Source of the DNA: Polytrichum commune
Taxonomy: Eukaryota > Streptophyta > Polytrichopsida > Polytrichales > Polytrichaceae
Reading direction: 5' to 3'
Length of the DNA: 64,000 nt
Assembly: GCA_950295325.1 (NCBI GenBank)
Contig: OX485809.1
Location: 21,826,001 to 21,890,000, forward strand
This document shows positions 20,969 to 32,871 of the stretch, in pieces (position 1 is the first letter of the stretch; the number at the start of each line of letters is the position of its first letter). The notes under the pieces are model-generated. The model had not been told where the DNA came from. It made no database searches and saw only the letters and a program-made list of their open reading frames with translations. A program made the translations under genes and the position numbers.

Positions 20969-21910
20969 CTGGGAGGTGACTATCGGAATCTTAGAAAACC
21001 ACGTGAAATTTTAAAAAATATGGTCAAATTAATTTGTTTAGGGTAAACTTTACAAATTTGTTAAGTCTACCATAGCATTGGAAATATGTCCCTACATGAT
21101 TATATACAAAATAGGGTGCTGGAAAATTGGTCAATTTTAGTAATAATTAGAAACAAAATAAGGTCATAAACATAGGAACCCTCCTAAAAGTGTGTAGTTG
21201 TAGACCTCCATAGCTTCATGTGTGATCAGGAAAGGAGATCTCAAAGGCAAGCCTGGACCCCGGAGCAACGAGCTGCGAAGGTTGAAGGATTTCGGAGACA
21301 GGGTGGCAACAGAACCAGAGCGATGGCGGAGAGAGAGAGTGTGGGAGCCGTTCACAACCAAGGGCCGAGGGACCTCGCGACAGGTGTCATGCGGGGAGGA
21401 GACTGCAAGCCGGATGAACCAAGTGACTGAGGGCCCAAGGAAGGACGGGTATAAGGAGCCAGCGTGGAGCGAGGCCAGAGATCGAAGACAAAGGGGCGGC
21501 CAAAGATCGAAGACGAAGGGACGGCTAGAGATCGGGTAGTAGATAGGTTAGTGAGCAAAGTAGTAAACACCTAGGACAAAGGGGGATGGAAAGACATACC
21601 CGAGGGGGATGAAATCCCTTCGGATGAACATAAACTACCTATTTCATTTTAATGAACTTATGCAAATAAATGGATGGGTGCAAAGTGGATGTATGGATGA
21701 AGGGGGGTTATAACCACCCAAGGCACATCTAGGCGGTTAGTACATGCCCGTATGTACTGCATGGGTAGATCTATTTTTAGCACGTGTCACTCTAATTATA
21801 GATCGGACAGGGCTGAAATTAGACTGTAAGGACATACAGGGTTAAAATTAGTAAATACAGACATTTATAGACCTAACCGCCACATCTTTAAATCCTTTGA
21901 ATCCCAAGCC

Positions 21911-21920
21911 TATATAAAGG
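21911..21920 (+). promoter_or_regulatory. TATA box of the solo LTR
   Basis: TATATAAAGG lies about 710 bp into the LTR, about 80 bp before the array of hairpin repeats. It is the best core-promoter match in this LTR. Confidence 0.6.
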
Positions 21921-21988
21921 GGCCACATATGGCACCTAAAGCACCTCATTATTACATGTGCCATCCGAGGTGGAGGATTACAAGACCT

Positions 21989-22252
21989 AAAGGATTGAAA
22001 CATTATCCTCGAGCTTGGAAACTAAAGGATTGAAAAATTATCCTCGAGCATGGAAACTAAAGGATTGAAATATTATCCTCGACTCGAAGCCGAAAGGATT
22101 GAAATACTATCCTCGACTTGAAGAACAAAGGGTTGAAATATTATCCTCGACTCGAAGCCGAAAGGATTGAAATATTATCCTCGACGTGAAGAACAAAGGA
22201 TTGAAACTAAGATCCTCGAGCACAAAAGGATTGAAAGATCATCCTCGAGGCT
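21989..22252 (+). repeat. Eight tandem 34/35-bp units downstream of the LTR TATA box
   Basis: Units start at 21989, 22024, 22059, 22093, 22127, 22161, 22195 and 22224 with AAAGGATTGAAA and continue with ATTATCCTCGA. AGGAT and ATCCT within each unit can pair, giving a row of small stem-loops in the predicted leader RNA. Confidence 0.9.
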
Positions 22253-24181
22253 TAAAACTTTTAGAGATTGAGAAGAATATTCTCAAAATAATTCAAGACT
22301 TTGGAGGATAGAAAAATCATAGAGATTCTTCAAAACACGAAGAGGGTCAAAGGATCCATAGGTAGTTTAGGATTTTGGAAATATACCGGAGGAACTTTTG
22401 GAGACATTTATAAATTTGGAAAATCGATTAAAGGCAAAAGGCCAAATTAGTAGTACTCGAAAGAGGTAAACATGGAGAAGCCGAAAATGGATACCTAAGC
22501 TACTCGAGTATGATTAGAGATAGATTGAGCTAAGTGGCGAAGTCGAGATCATGATAAAGGTGGATGCGACATGGAGGTTATCAAAACATGAAATCAAGCC
22601 AACTTGAGTACACGGAATGCGGCCGGCAATTGAGCCTCATCAACCTATCAACTCGAAACGAGATTAGGATTCCAACTCATTAAGCTCTACCTTCTAGATT
22701 TAAAGAGAACTCTAAAATCATGACATAAGATTGAGGAATGATTCTTGGAAACGAAACAAACATTTGATGAAAGCGTTTTCATGAGAAATGATGTGGACTC
22801 TAGAATTTGAACATGGAATGAAATCTTGAGATAAAACTTTAGCGAGGGAGTATGTTGTGATTCTCAAGGAATTGTAACCTTATCATAAGTACATATTCTT
22901 AAATGGATTAAGAATCGTTTACGATCATTCAAACCATGAAAGATATTGTATGTATGAACGATGTTCTCCCTAAAACACTTAACCTTGACATTAGGGTTTC
23001 GGGGAACATAAACTTAAAGACTTGGACACTTTATCCTTAGAGATTTATAAAGGGTCCTTGATTAGAAAAAGGATGATGTTACTAAATCCATATAAGATGC
23101 AAAATCTAATAAAGGTTTAGGAACACCTAACCTTGACATTAGATTTCGGGGGACATAAACTTGAAAACTTAGGTCAATTTGTCCTTGAGGATTCAAAAGA
23201 GCATTAAGATTATGTATCACAAAATTAAGATTATATGAGTGCAAACACCTTCACCATAAATGGAAATCAAATGAAGGATCTAACTTTGGTGGGAGTAACT
23301 TCCATGTAAACCGGTCAGCAGCGGGTTACACCGTCTAAGTTTGCTGAGGGTTTGAAGGTGACCTCGACAGTAGTAGGATTAATAAAATAATTATGGGTTT
23401 GACTACTTGAATGAAGAAGTGTGTAGTTTGTGTTCAAATTTGAATCAAGTGCGTTAGTATGAAGGGAAATATCGTGGGATTTTTTGGAGGAAAACAAGGT
23501 GGAGTGGTTGGAGACTTTGAGGGTTGCGCCTCTCATGCCATTAGCTAGTTTTAGATATTCGTCGTCATTGGTGTTAAACCTCTCATAATTTATTAATCTT
23601 ATCATGACATTGAAGAGGATGTTAAACATGTATCTTGATAGTATTGGAGGGTACATAGTTGTATCCTAACCCTTCACATTGTAAGTGTTTGTTACAAGGT
23701 TTGAATGGAATTATAGTTGAACGTGTTTGTGAACATAATTAAAGTAAATGTTATAATTTTTGTATTTAATATTTTTGTATTTGAATGCGACCTTTTTTTT
23801 TGGGTAGGTAGTTGTGCAAAATTTCATGTCTTGTCACAACTGATTGTATTTCTTGTTTTATTCTATCCGTGTTTACAACTTATTTATTTCAACTTGTGTA
23901 TTTTGTTATCTCCATGTTTATTGGTAACCCTTTAGCTAATATTCAAGTTCTAATGATTGTGTTTTGAATGTTTTGGGATTGGTATTACCAATTAAAACCA
24001 AATGAATAACAATTTGAATGATATGAAATGTTTGTTGCTCACAAAGTCGGTTTTACAATGGTATAGCACTGCGTCTACTATTTGGTACTTGTACAATTTA
24101 TAAAAAAAAAATTAAAAAAAAAAAAAAAAGCCTCTCTAAATAATTACAAATAAATATAGGATGCTAAAAAATATGTCAAAG

Positions 24182-26284
24182 TTATTGGAATCAATAGGAG
24201 ATTGCACAAACATAGACACTTATACAAAGACATATGAATAATGTTTGAAGTGAGATGATCTCCTGCTCTCCTTGCTTTGCCTTTTATTGTTTTATTTCTC
24301 TTCATTGGTTCATACAAACAATATGGGATAACTCTTATCCCTCCTCGGAATAGCATGCTACCATTATTCTAACCTTATTCTTTTTCATGCCTCTTCCTTT
24401 TTATTTCTATCGACTACGAGCAATTTAATGCTCTACCCTCTACACTCCCACTTTGCGAGTAAGCAAAGGCTTCTAAACCCATTGTCTTTGTTAATGTTTG
24501 ATGTCTATCTTTTGCAAGAGGTTTGGTTAGCACGTCCGCTATCATATCTCTTGGTTTTCCAATTTCTCTCTAATAAAGTGATGTTGTACATCGATATGTT
24601 TGGTGCGAGAATGGTGTGTGGGATTCTTTGCAAGTGCTATGCATCCTCGATTGTCACACATGATGAATATTGGTCCTTCTTGCACATAGCCCACATCCGC
24701 CAAAAGTTGCCTAAGCCAAACTCTTTCTTTAGTACAATGGCTAGTAGCCATGTACTCCGCCTCCGTCATAGACAATGCAATGGTTGCTTGTTTCTTGTAT
24801 TTCCACAAAATAAAATGACTCCAATGCCAACAAAAAAAACACGTACCCTGTAGTGGATCGCCGGTCATTTGCATCTCCTGCCCAATCCGCATCAAAGTAA
24901 CCTCACAAGACAATATCCTTGCCTCCGAGGTATAATTTGAAGTCCAAAGTGCCTTTCAAATACCTCATAATGCGTTTTACGGCCATCCAATGCGGTGGAC
25001 CGGCCTTTGACATGAGTTGGCTCACCGTACTCACCGCAAATGTAATATCAGCCCTCATGGCCACCATTGCATACATGAGAGATCCTACTCCGGCCTTGTA
25101 TGGAACACCCTTCATTTCCCTTTGCACATTCATAAATTCCTCGTTTGAAAGTTTTAATAATTTAGAATTCACATCGAACGGAATTCCAACTGGTTTACAT
25201 TCTTCCATATTAAAACGCTTGAGGATCTCTTCAATGTAGCTCCTTTGGTTCATAGTAATGATACGGGCTTCTCTATTCCTCTCAAATTCTACTCCCAAGC
25301 AATAATGTAATTCTCCGAGATCGCTCATCTCAAATTCCTTCTCAAGCTCCGATTTGAATCATTTCAATTGGGTTATATTGCTTGCCAATATAATCAAATC
25401 ATTCACATCAATGATTGCCACCAACAAATACTCACCCGTTTGTTTGACATACAATGAATGATCCGCTTGGCTCCTATAAAAGCCATTGTTAATGAAGAAC
25501 AAATCAATATGGTGGTACCACGCCCTCGGCGATTATTTGAGCCCGTACAAAGCTTTCTTGAGTTTCCACACAAGATCTTTTTTTCCCTCTTGTACAAAAT
25601 CCTCCATATGATCCATATAAATCTCCACCTCCATTATTCCATTCAAAAACGTCTTTTTTACATCCATTTTGTGGATCTCCCAATTCATGACCGCTCCTAA
25701 TACGAGAATACATCTAATGGTGATTAATTTGGCCACGGGAACAAAAGTCTCATTAAAATCCACTCTAATCACTTGAGAATATCCCTTTGCTACTAACCGT
25801 GCCTTATACCTAACAATTTTGTCCAATACATCATTCTTATTGTGGAACACTCATTTGCATCCAACACTCTTGGAAGCTTGGTCAATTCTCATGTACCGTT
25901 GGCCATGAGTGAGTCATACTCCTCTTGCATTGCGGCCTCCCACTTGCTCGCATCTTCGGATCTCAACACTTTGCACAAATTCAAAGGATCATCCTACAAT
26001 GCCACATTGGCCCATTCTTCGTTGTGTTGGGGTAGAATGTGATTCTTTCACCACTCTCTGGGTAGACGTTGCTCCCTCTAAGAATATCTTTCATTCTTGC
26101 CGAATCTCTCAACGCAGCCGATATTCTCTGCGGAAATTTCAATTGCCTCTTCAATTGGAATCAAACGATCCCCCACTTGCTCCTCTTGCTCCTCACCATC
26201 ATCACATGAAAATGATTTGGAAAATTCGTCAACAACAACTGCCGTAGGGCCTTCATTCCTTCCACTTGGACGCATCTTCAAAGC
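24182..26284 (-). pseudogene. Ty1/copia reverse transcriptase-RNase H fragment
   Basis: Read on the minus strand from about 25990 down: KWEAAMQEEYDSLMANGT, then RYKARLVAKGYSQ, ALYGLK, a decayed catalytic box (DVND in place of YVDD), MSDLGELHYCLGVE, GSLMYAMVAMRADITFAV, and RNase H with ADWAGD-, ALSMTEAEYMA, IMCDNRGCIALAKNP and HSRTKHIDVQHHFIRE. This order is copia RT followed by RNase H. Stops and frameshifts break it, for instance a TAA just after ALYGLK. No LTR, Gag or integrase is present. TCAAAG stands at both joints (24176-24181 and 26279-26284). Confidence 0.85.
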
Positions 26285-26403
26285 GTTTCTAATTAAGGAG
26301 GGAAAAAAATATTGATAGATGTATAAATATCCCTCCATTGAATACCCCATTATCGCACGTGGTTATGAAACGTAATGGAATGTGATCACCCCGAGCCTTC
26401 ATG

Positions 26404-27357
26404 GTTGATGGTGAAACCTTTTGACGCACCTAGAGACTGAAAAGTGCCTTCACTCACCCTTGATTGATCAAGAACATCATTAAGTGCATTCTTTTGGACC
26501 GCACTGGTGAGTTCATCCTCCATGATAGGAACACCCAACATCCTCTGAGCTTCCAAGGAGAATTTACATTGGATACGATTCAACAATTCCACACAAATAT
26601 CATCCCTTCTCTCATTGGGTAGTGGGGTAGCATGCAACTTGGAGTAGAAAGTATTGCAAACCCTTACAAGATCAACATCGGATGAAGCCTTTGTATCATC
26701 TTCATCATATAGTTCGGCAATAAGGCCTCCCGCCAAACACTCCTTGACCGAGGAGGGAAAAAAAACCATTCATCTTATCCCCATAGTTCATCCAATTGGT
26801 TCTAGACCAAATCCTATATCCTCCTCTTTCCTATTCATAAAGGTTTGAAGTTGAGACCAGTGGTCCTTAATGGTAGACTTGTTAGCTTTATTATGCGGAT
26901 CGGAATGGAGCAAAAGTTGCCAAAATTCAAGAGATTTTCTAATCTTGGCCTCTTCCATTTTAGCCTTAACTGCTTTAGCAATACAAAATTGCATGTAAAA
27001 CCTAATTGCTTTCCTAATAGCAAAGAAAGACATGCGAGGAGGAGATAGGGTCCTTGACGTCCTGGAGAAATCTAGCATTAGCCTTCCAAGAGGAACCACT
27101 TGGATGACTATTACTAAGATCAATAAGTAGAGAGATTGGATGGTGGTCAGAAAAAAAGTTGAATTTCCAAGTATTTCATAATTCATAACATGAGAACACA
27201 TATTTTGGACCAAGCTAGTGAAATAGTAAAATTTGTCCAACCTAGCAAGAATCCTAATGTCGTCATCCCTTACATTATCCCATGAACAGATAAAGCCATA
27301 TGTTTTACTAAAATAAATACCATTATTACATTTATTCTTGATACATGCTGAAGCCAT
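26404..27357 (-). pseudogene. LINE (non-LTR retrotransposon) ORF2 relic
   Basis: The minus strand reads FICSWDNVRDDD and RILARLDKFYYF, then, after a frameshift, SDHHPISLLIDLSNS, the C-terminal motif of the APE-type endonuclease. Further on come MEEAKIRKSLEFWQLLL, and in 26386-26769 VCNTFYSKLHATPLP and PIMEDELTSAV, the linker before reverse transcriptase. The RT domain is missing: the relic ends at the border of the element at 26395. It would have nicked target DNA for reverse transcription. Multiple frame breaks make it non-functional. Confidence 0.8.
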
Positions 27358-28862
27358 AAGTCAACTACATTTCATGACCCCATATCACCACCCCCGTCCC
27401 CAAAATCGCCCGATGAGGCAAATCACTTATTTGATTTTTGAGTCCGATGAAGCGAAAAAAATAAAAGAGCTCAGGAGTTGGGGGGGGGTGCTAGGGTTTG
27501 ACCAACAAGGTGAATGTTGAGCCATCCATTCATATTTCCGATCCCAAAGCCTCCAAATGCCCCTAAAGAAGGAGAATCTAAGCTTCGAGGCTCAAGCGGT
27601 CCCCACCTTATACGATTTTGCAACAAGCATGGAAAATAATTGTGGAAGAAGGATGTGCGAGTTTATGATTCTCCGCGATTGGTGTGAGTCACTAAAGAAT
27701 GTTTTTGGGGGCGATGAGAGGATGAGATCATTTGAGAAGATGACGGCGTGCAAGGAATGTCCGTTTCCCTCATCCAATTCATTCATTTGAATATCTCTTC
27801 CCCCCCCCCCCCCCCCCCCCACACACACTCACCTTGCTCCTTATATTCTTATTCTCATTCCTCTACATGGTAAAGTTACCTCACATGCATTTGACAACAA
27901 GACATGTGGAGAGGCGTGACTCATAACATAGGCCGATGATCGAGATTCCTTCTATCATGTGGGTGAGCAGTAATAAGTTAATTTAATGACTTTCTACAAG
28001 TGTTGGATTGGGTGCATCTTTCTTGTTTATTTCATTTGGGTTTCTATAATGAGCTTTTCACACATTTGATACTTGTAGGGTATGGGTTCTATTAAAAGAA
28101 ACAAACATTCGATATCATTCAAGTGATATACCATGCAAGAACTCTCATACGTCTTAGGTTAGATCTCCCTAGTATCAAATTTATGAATTACGAATGATAT
28201 TGACCAGAATAGTAACTCATGTATGCAAAGATTGTTTCACTTTGAGATACCCAACAAATATCATTATTTGATTGCTATTACAATTTTGATACCCACGGGT
28301 AGGTGAGTTTTTGACATCATTATTCATGTTGAAACTATATCCATATGACTCCACCTCTATATCGGTCCAACATTGGATTCCATGTAGTCACATATCACAA
28401 CATCGTAGACATTTCAACACTTGAAATCCAAACAACACACAATGGGTATAAAATTTGGGGACTCCAAGTGTTCACATTATTTGATTTAACTATTGCTCTC
28501 CAATACACATGCAACATCTGTTATAGGAGTGGAAGTTAACAAATAAACTTTAGGAAAAAGTTGAAGTTTGTTAACATCTTACATAAGTGTCATTGAATAG
28601 GAAGAATCAACTGCTAGTTATAAATGAATTGGTTGAGTTTAAGACATAACCAAAGTTCAAGACGTTAGAAAAAATGACGATCTTTTAAAAAGAAATCTAT
28701 AGAGTATACCTAAAATCAATAAAGAAAACCCAAAAGCTCACAACATGTAACTAGTTGCACTTGGAAACAATAAGATTATGACTATTTATACCCAAAAAAC
28801 TCCTCGTACATTGATAAGTGAGAACTAAAAAGAACAAAAGAAGCTACTTGATTTGAGATTAA
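27358..28862. other. No gene recognised; poly-C run
   Basis: The stretch holds a C-run of about 20 bases near 27800-27820 followed by CA repeats, and otherwise unremarkable AT-rich DNA. The segment 28735-28800 (ACATGTAACT.GTTG..CTTGG) resembles 62140-62200, part of the foldback element. Confidence 0.5.
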
Positions 28863-28864
28863 TA

Positions 28865-29148
28865 CTCCCTTCGTCCCAAAACGATTGTCCGTGTTACTAA
28901 CTTTGGCGAGATTAAGGTCACTGACCATTGACCAAGTAGTTGAAAGTATGAATCTTAAAATAGAAAAATAACAACTACTCCAAAACGCCCGTGGAAGTTG
29001 CGGTATTGAAAGACCTCTTGATATAAAATGTTTGGCGCTAAAATATTTGACTTTGAGCCTCAAATTTCTCGCCGGGTAGATAAACCAAACAATCATTTTG
29101 GGACAAAAAAATCCAGGATGTAGGACAATCATTTGGAGACAGAGGGAG
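28865..29148. mobile_element. Stowaway-type MITE
   Basis: The 5' terminus CTCCCTTCGTCCCAAAACGA is mirrored at the 3' end (inverse reads CTCCCTCTGTCTCCAAATGA), with GATTGTCC next in both. A TA dinucleotide flanks each side (28863-28864 and 29149-29150), the Tc1/mariner-type duplication. It is 284 bp without a transposase. Confidence 0.93.
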
Positions 29149-29264
29149 TATTTTGACCATCTCGTACTAATCGTGTGTTTTCATGTCCTGGGAGAAATGG
29201 GCTACTTAGAAAAAAAGAAACCATTTAAGACCCGACTACCTCGCTAATAACTTACTCTTTTTTG

Positions 29265-29790
29265 GCATGCAAAGTGCTCGAGTCGAGCTTGAGGGCCACT
29301 TCGCACTCAAGACTGAGAGCCCGTGACCATTACACTTCAAGCACTCTCATTGGTGGAAAAGGCAGAGCCAGTCCAAGTTCGCTTCACATGGATTCCTACA
29401 CGGCATCAAATGGATCATGTTTCATGGTCACTTGGACTACTTTCAAAAACCACCTCTTGGAGGTAGGCCTAATACAAAACCAAGAGACCATGGCATTCCG
29501 AATGCTCACAACCATTAACTTAGTGTAATTTGTCATGTGTGAGGACCCACAAGAATAGAAATTCATTGAAATAGCATTTGGTTGAGGGCCCAACACATAT
29601 AACTTCACACTACAATTGAGGATCCGTGACCACACTACATGATTTTGGAGGTGTCTTGCGACGGCCTTTGAACACTTTCTTTTGGATTCTCACAAGTTCA
29701 TGGTCACAACTCTTGGCTCGTGTGTGACATGGCCCTGAGTCTCTTCCCAATACATGAATACACATAAGAACTGAAAAGCCATTCAGTGGA
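29265..29790 (+). repeat. Dispersed repeat, inverse copy at 35830-36290
   Basis: Long matches to the inverse of 35830-36290 include TTCAAGCACTCTCATTGGTG, CATGGTCTC/GAGACCATGG-type segments and the stretch with CCTCCAAAATCATGTAG. It is non-coding. A weaker relative lies at 63230-63420. Confidence 0.8.
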
Positions 29791-30298
29791 GGTGAGTAAC
29801 CCATGTCACTGAAGCGCTGTGAATGAAGGGTGTGTGGTCGTGGGCAACCAAAATTTGCTAACGAAATGGAAATGAGTTCTACTAGCTAGACAACCACCCA
29901 CAAGTCAACAATTGATCTTGGAGGAAATCCCCCGGATTAGGGCAGGCTTTGGGCATAAAACAACACATACAACAAACGGCCAGGTCACGCCTCCAATTCT
30001 CCCCTTGTTTATTCGGGATACCCAAATCGGATCCGGGGCCCATGATGGACTCATCGACCAAAGCATAATAAGTTATTGTTCGAGCTTACAAAATCGTCCC
30101 ATTCGAAGGTGGCCCTTGGATCGGATTTTCTCTGCCCGGCCTTTGGCAGACCAAGGGACTGAAGCCCGGACTCATATTGGCCCCCGCCTGCTTTGGGTTT
30201 GGAGTGTGGCCCCCCCCGCCTCCCAAATTCGGCCCAAATATTTTGGGCCTCGATTTGGTAGGTTTCGGACCAATGGCGCAACGCTTAAGATCAATTAC
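29791..30298. other. No gene recognised
   Basis: Overlapping frames on both strands at about 29912-30328 are GC-rich low-complexity shadows. No family was recognised. Confidence 0.5.
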
Positions 30299-31866
30299 GT
30301 GGGCCCTATGACCAAAACCTACCCTTGACTCCCACTTAATGCCCTCTATGTAATCGGGCCAATAGGAGAGCCAAATTTTGGATCAATTTCAAATCATTCT
30401 ATGTAGACTACTAGTAGGGTGGGTTTACACTATAGTCCAAGACCAAAGCAAACTTCAAAACCAAGCGATTTTATTGGTACAGAGAAAATTCTTTGGATCC
30501 AAAGAGATTTGCACTAAGGACCCGGGTCTAGCATAGAGTTATTTGTGAAGTAAAGCAAATGAGACTATGCGTTTAGTCCCAAACCCTGAGTTTATGAGGA
30601 TTGGCATAAAGTCACCCAAGTGTTCTTCATGCTTATGTTACCATACACAAAGAGTGGTGTCAGGCTATCAAAACCCGTTTTTGGGATGGGTGGGCCCTAT
30701 GACCAAAACCTACCCTCAACTCCCACTTAATGCCCTCTATGTAACCGGGCCAATAAGAGAGCCAAATTTTGGATCAATTTCAAATCATTCTATGTAGACT
30801 AGGAGTAGGGTGGGTTTACACTTTAGTCCAAGACCAAAGCGAACTCCAAAACCAAGCGATTTTATTGGTACAGAGAAAATTCTTTGGATCCAAAGAGATT
30901 TGCACTAAAGACCTGGGTCTAGCATAGAGTTGTTTGTGAAGTAAAGCAAATGAGACTATGCGTTTAGTCCCAAACCTTGAGTTTATGAGGATTGGTATAA
31001 AGTTACCCAAGTGTTCTTCATGCTTATGTTACCATACACAAAGAGTGGTGTCATGCTATCAAAACCCGTTTTTGGGATGGGTGGGCCCTATGACCAAAAC
31101 CTACCCTTGACTCCCACTTAATGCCCTCTATGTAACCGGGCCAATAGGAGAGCCAAATTTTGGATCAATTTCAAATCATTCTATGTAGACTACTAGTAGG
31201 GTGGGTTTACACTATAGTCCAAGACCAAAGCAAACTCCAAAACCAAGCGATTTTATTGGTACACAGAAAATTCTTTGGATCCAAAGAGATTTGCACTAAA
31301 GACATGGGTCTAGCATAGAGTTATTTGTGAAGTAAAGTAAATGAGACTATGCGTTTAGTCCCAAACCTTGAGTTTATGAGGATTGGTATAAAGTCACCCA
31401 AGTGTTCTTCATGCTTATGTTACCATACACAAAGAGTGGTGTCATGCTATCAAAACCCGTTTTTGGGATGGGTGGGCCCTATGACCAAAACCTACCCTTG
31501 ACTCCCACTTAATGCCCTCTATGTAACCGGGCCAATAGGAGAGCCAAATTTTGGATCAATTTCAAATCATTCTATGTAGACTACTAGTAGGGTGGGTTTA
31601 CACTATAGTCCAAGACCAAAGCAAACTCCAAAACCAAGCGATTTTATTGGTACACAGAAAATTCTTTGGATCCAAAGAGATTTGCACTAAAGACATGGGT
31701 CTAGCATAGAGTTATTTGTGAAGTAAAGTAAATGAGACTATGCGTTTAGTCCCAAACCTTGAGTTTATGAGGATTGGTATAAAGTCACCCAAGTGTTCTT
31801 CATGCTTATGTTACCATACACAAAGAGTGGTGTCAGGCTATCAAAACACGTTTTTGGGATGGGTGG
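30299..31866 (+). repeat. Four tandem 391-bp units
   Basis: TACCCT(T/C)(G/A)ACTCCCACTTAATG starts recur at 30320, 30711, 31102 and 31493, exactly 391 bp apart. Units differ by only a few bases. Each starts GTGGGCCCTATGACC. No coding capacity is evident. The second half of the unit and the flank after 31866 align with the single-copy stretch 37545-37960. Confidence 0.95.
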
Positions 31867-32871
31867 ACCAAGCTTGCCTTGCATAAGCCAATCTGGGATC
31901 GAGGACAACAGGTCCCATGTTCATAATCTATCTAAATCCTAAAAATCTCTCCAAGTTTCAAAGAGGTTGAAAGAGGAGGTCCCAAAAATTAACCCAACTT
32001 TCAAAGTAGGCTCCAACACACAATGAGTTAACAAGCACTTATTAGAAACTTTCCACAAAGAAGGATCGAACCCATTTTTTGTCCTTCATTGACGGGCCTT
32101 ATGGATAACTCTAATGTGGCATTAATGTGGCACCACTTCTTTATCAAATCTCATTGGTCCTAACTCAAGCAACTTCTCTTCCTAGTTTGAAAATAGTTCG
32201 ATCTTCCAGATTAGTTCCAATCTTGACTTTAAAAATGAGGTCTATCAAGGGGTGTTTTGAACCCTCAGTTTCTTGGACTTGAACCCTGATGTACACCCTA
32301 ATATTGGTTAGTTAGGGAACAATATCTTAGATGGCATAAAGTGGACTACCTATAAAAAATATTTTTAGCATTTTGAAATATGTAGGGATCTCAAAACAAA
32401 GCACATCCGCAAATACAATAAGGAACATGGACATTGAGGTTATAGTTATCTAGAGTCAATATGAATATCCTTTAAAGTCTTATTTATTACTCATAGACAA
32501 TCCTTAAACCGTTTTTCATACATGTACATTTTACCATTTAAAATGTACACATGGTTTAGAACCCACTTAACCCCTAATGTCCCATAAGAATGTATATGTT
32601 CAAATGAGAAATTTTGAAAAGGTCTATCTTCAGGGTGCAAATGGAACAACTTTGCTAGAATATTTGTTGTGTCAATAGATAGCATACACAACCACTTCCA
32701 AAAAAGAAAACAGATCCAAAAAATTCACGAGGAAATACTTTCTATCAAAATACATTTAAAAATACTCCAAGTTTGATGTACAACTGTTCAAAGTGTTTCC
32801 TCGGTTTTTAACTGCTTTGATGTAACGGAAATACAAAACTCTTGAGGAAAATGAGTTTTTCATGTCTTGTA
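31867..32871. other. Repeat flank, then nothing recognised
   Basis: 31867-32110 resembles 37690-37960 (for example GAAAGAGGAGGTCCCAAAA and GGATAACTCTAAT/GATAACTCTAAT). The rest is AT-rich without a recognisable gene. Confidence 0.6.

Larger units (their letters stand above)
21199..23369 (+). mobile_element. Solo LTR, 2.17 kb, with GTAGT target duplication
   Basis: It starts TGTAGACCTC and ends GACCTCGACA. GTAGT flanks both ends (21194-21198 and 23370-23374), and the compact copy near 50.8 kb has a single uninterrupted GTAGT-like site there. It contains a TATA box and a tandem array in the expected R/U5 area, but no PBS, gag or pol. The size fits large plant Ty3 LTRs; the family is not identified. 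Confidence 0.75.
20969..26395. mobile_element. CTCGGG-type DNA element split by nested insertions
   Basis: Three or more blocks (20969-21198, 23375-23392, about 23750-24181, 26279-26395) align in order and inverse orientation with the compact 793-bp element at 50208-51000. The ends read CTGGGAGGTGAC and GTGATCACCCCGAG. Flanks CCTTCACA (20961-20968) and CCTTCATG (26396-26403) share 6 of 8 bases. The gaps are a 2.17-kb solo LTR, about 360 bp of unknown sequence, and a copia fragment. The core itself has no recognisable transposase. Confidence 0.75.

Noticed and set aside
21218-21570. Charged frames (70-105 codons) inside the solo LTR
   Set aside because: They overlap on both strands within a U3-like region and show no family resemblance.
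21989-22252. Possible CRISPR-like array
   Set aside because: Units are tandem without unique spacers, in a plant-like context; a plain tandem repeat.
27796-27836. Quadruplex or terminus in the long C-run
   Set aside because: A simple homopolymer next to a CA repeat with no paired structure; may also be length-uncertain.
30299-31866. Centromeric satellite
   Set aside because: Only four units are present and they derive from a dispersed repeat; no evidence of a centromere.
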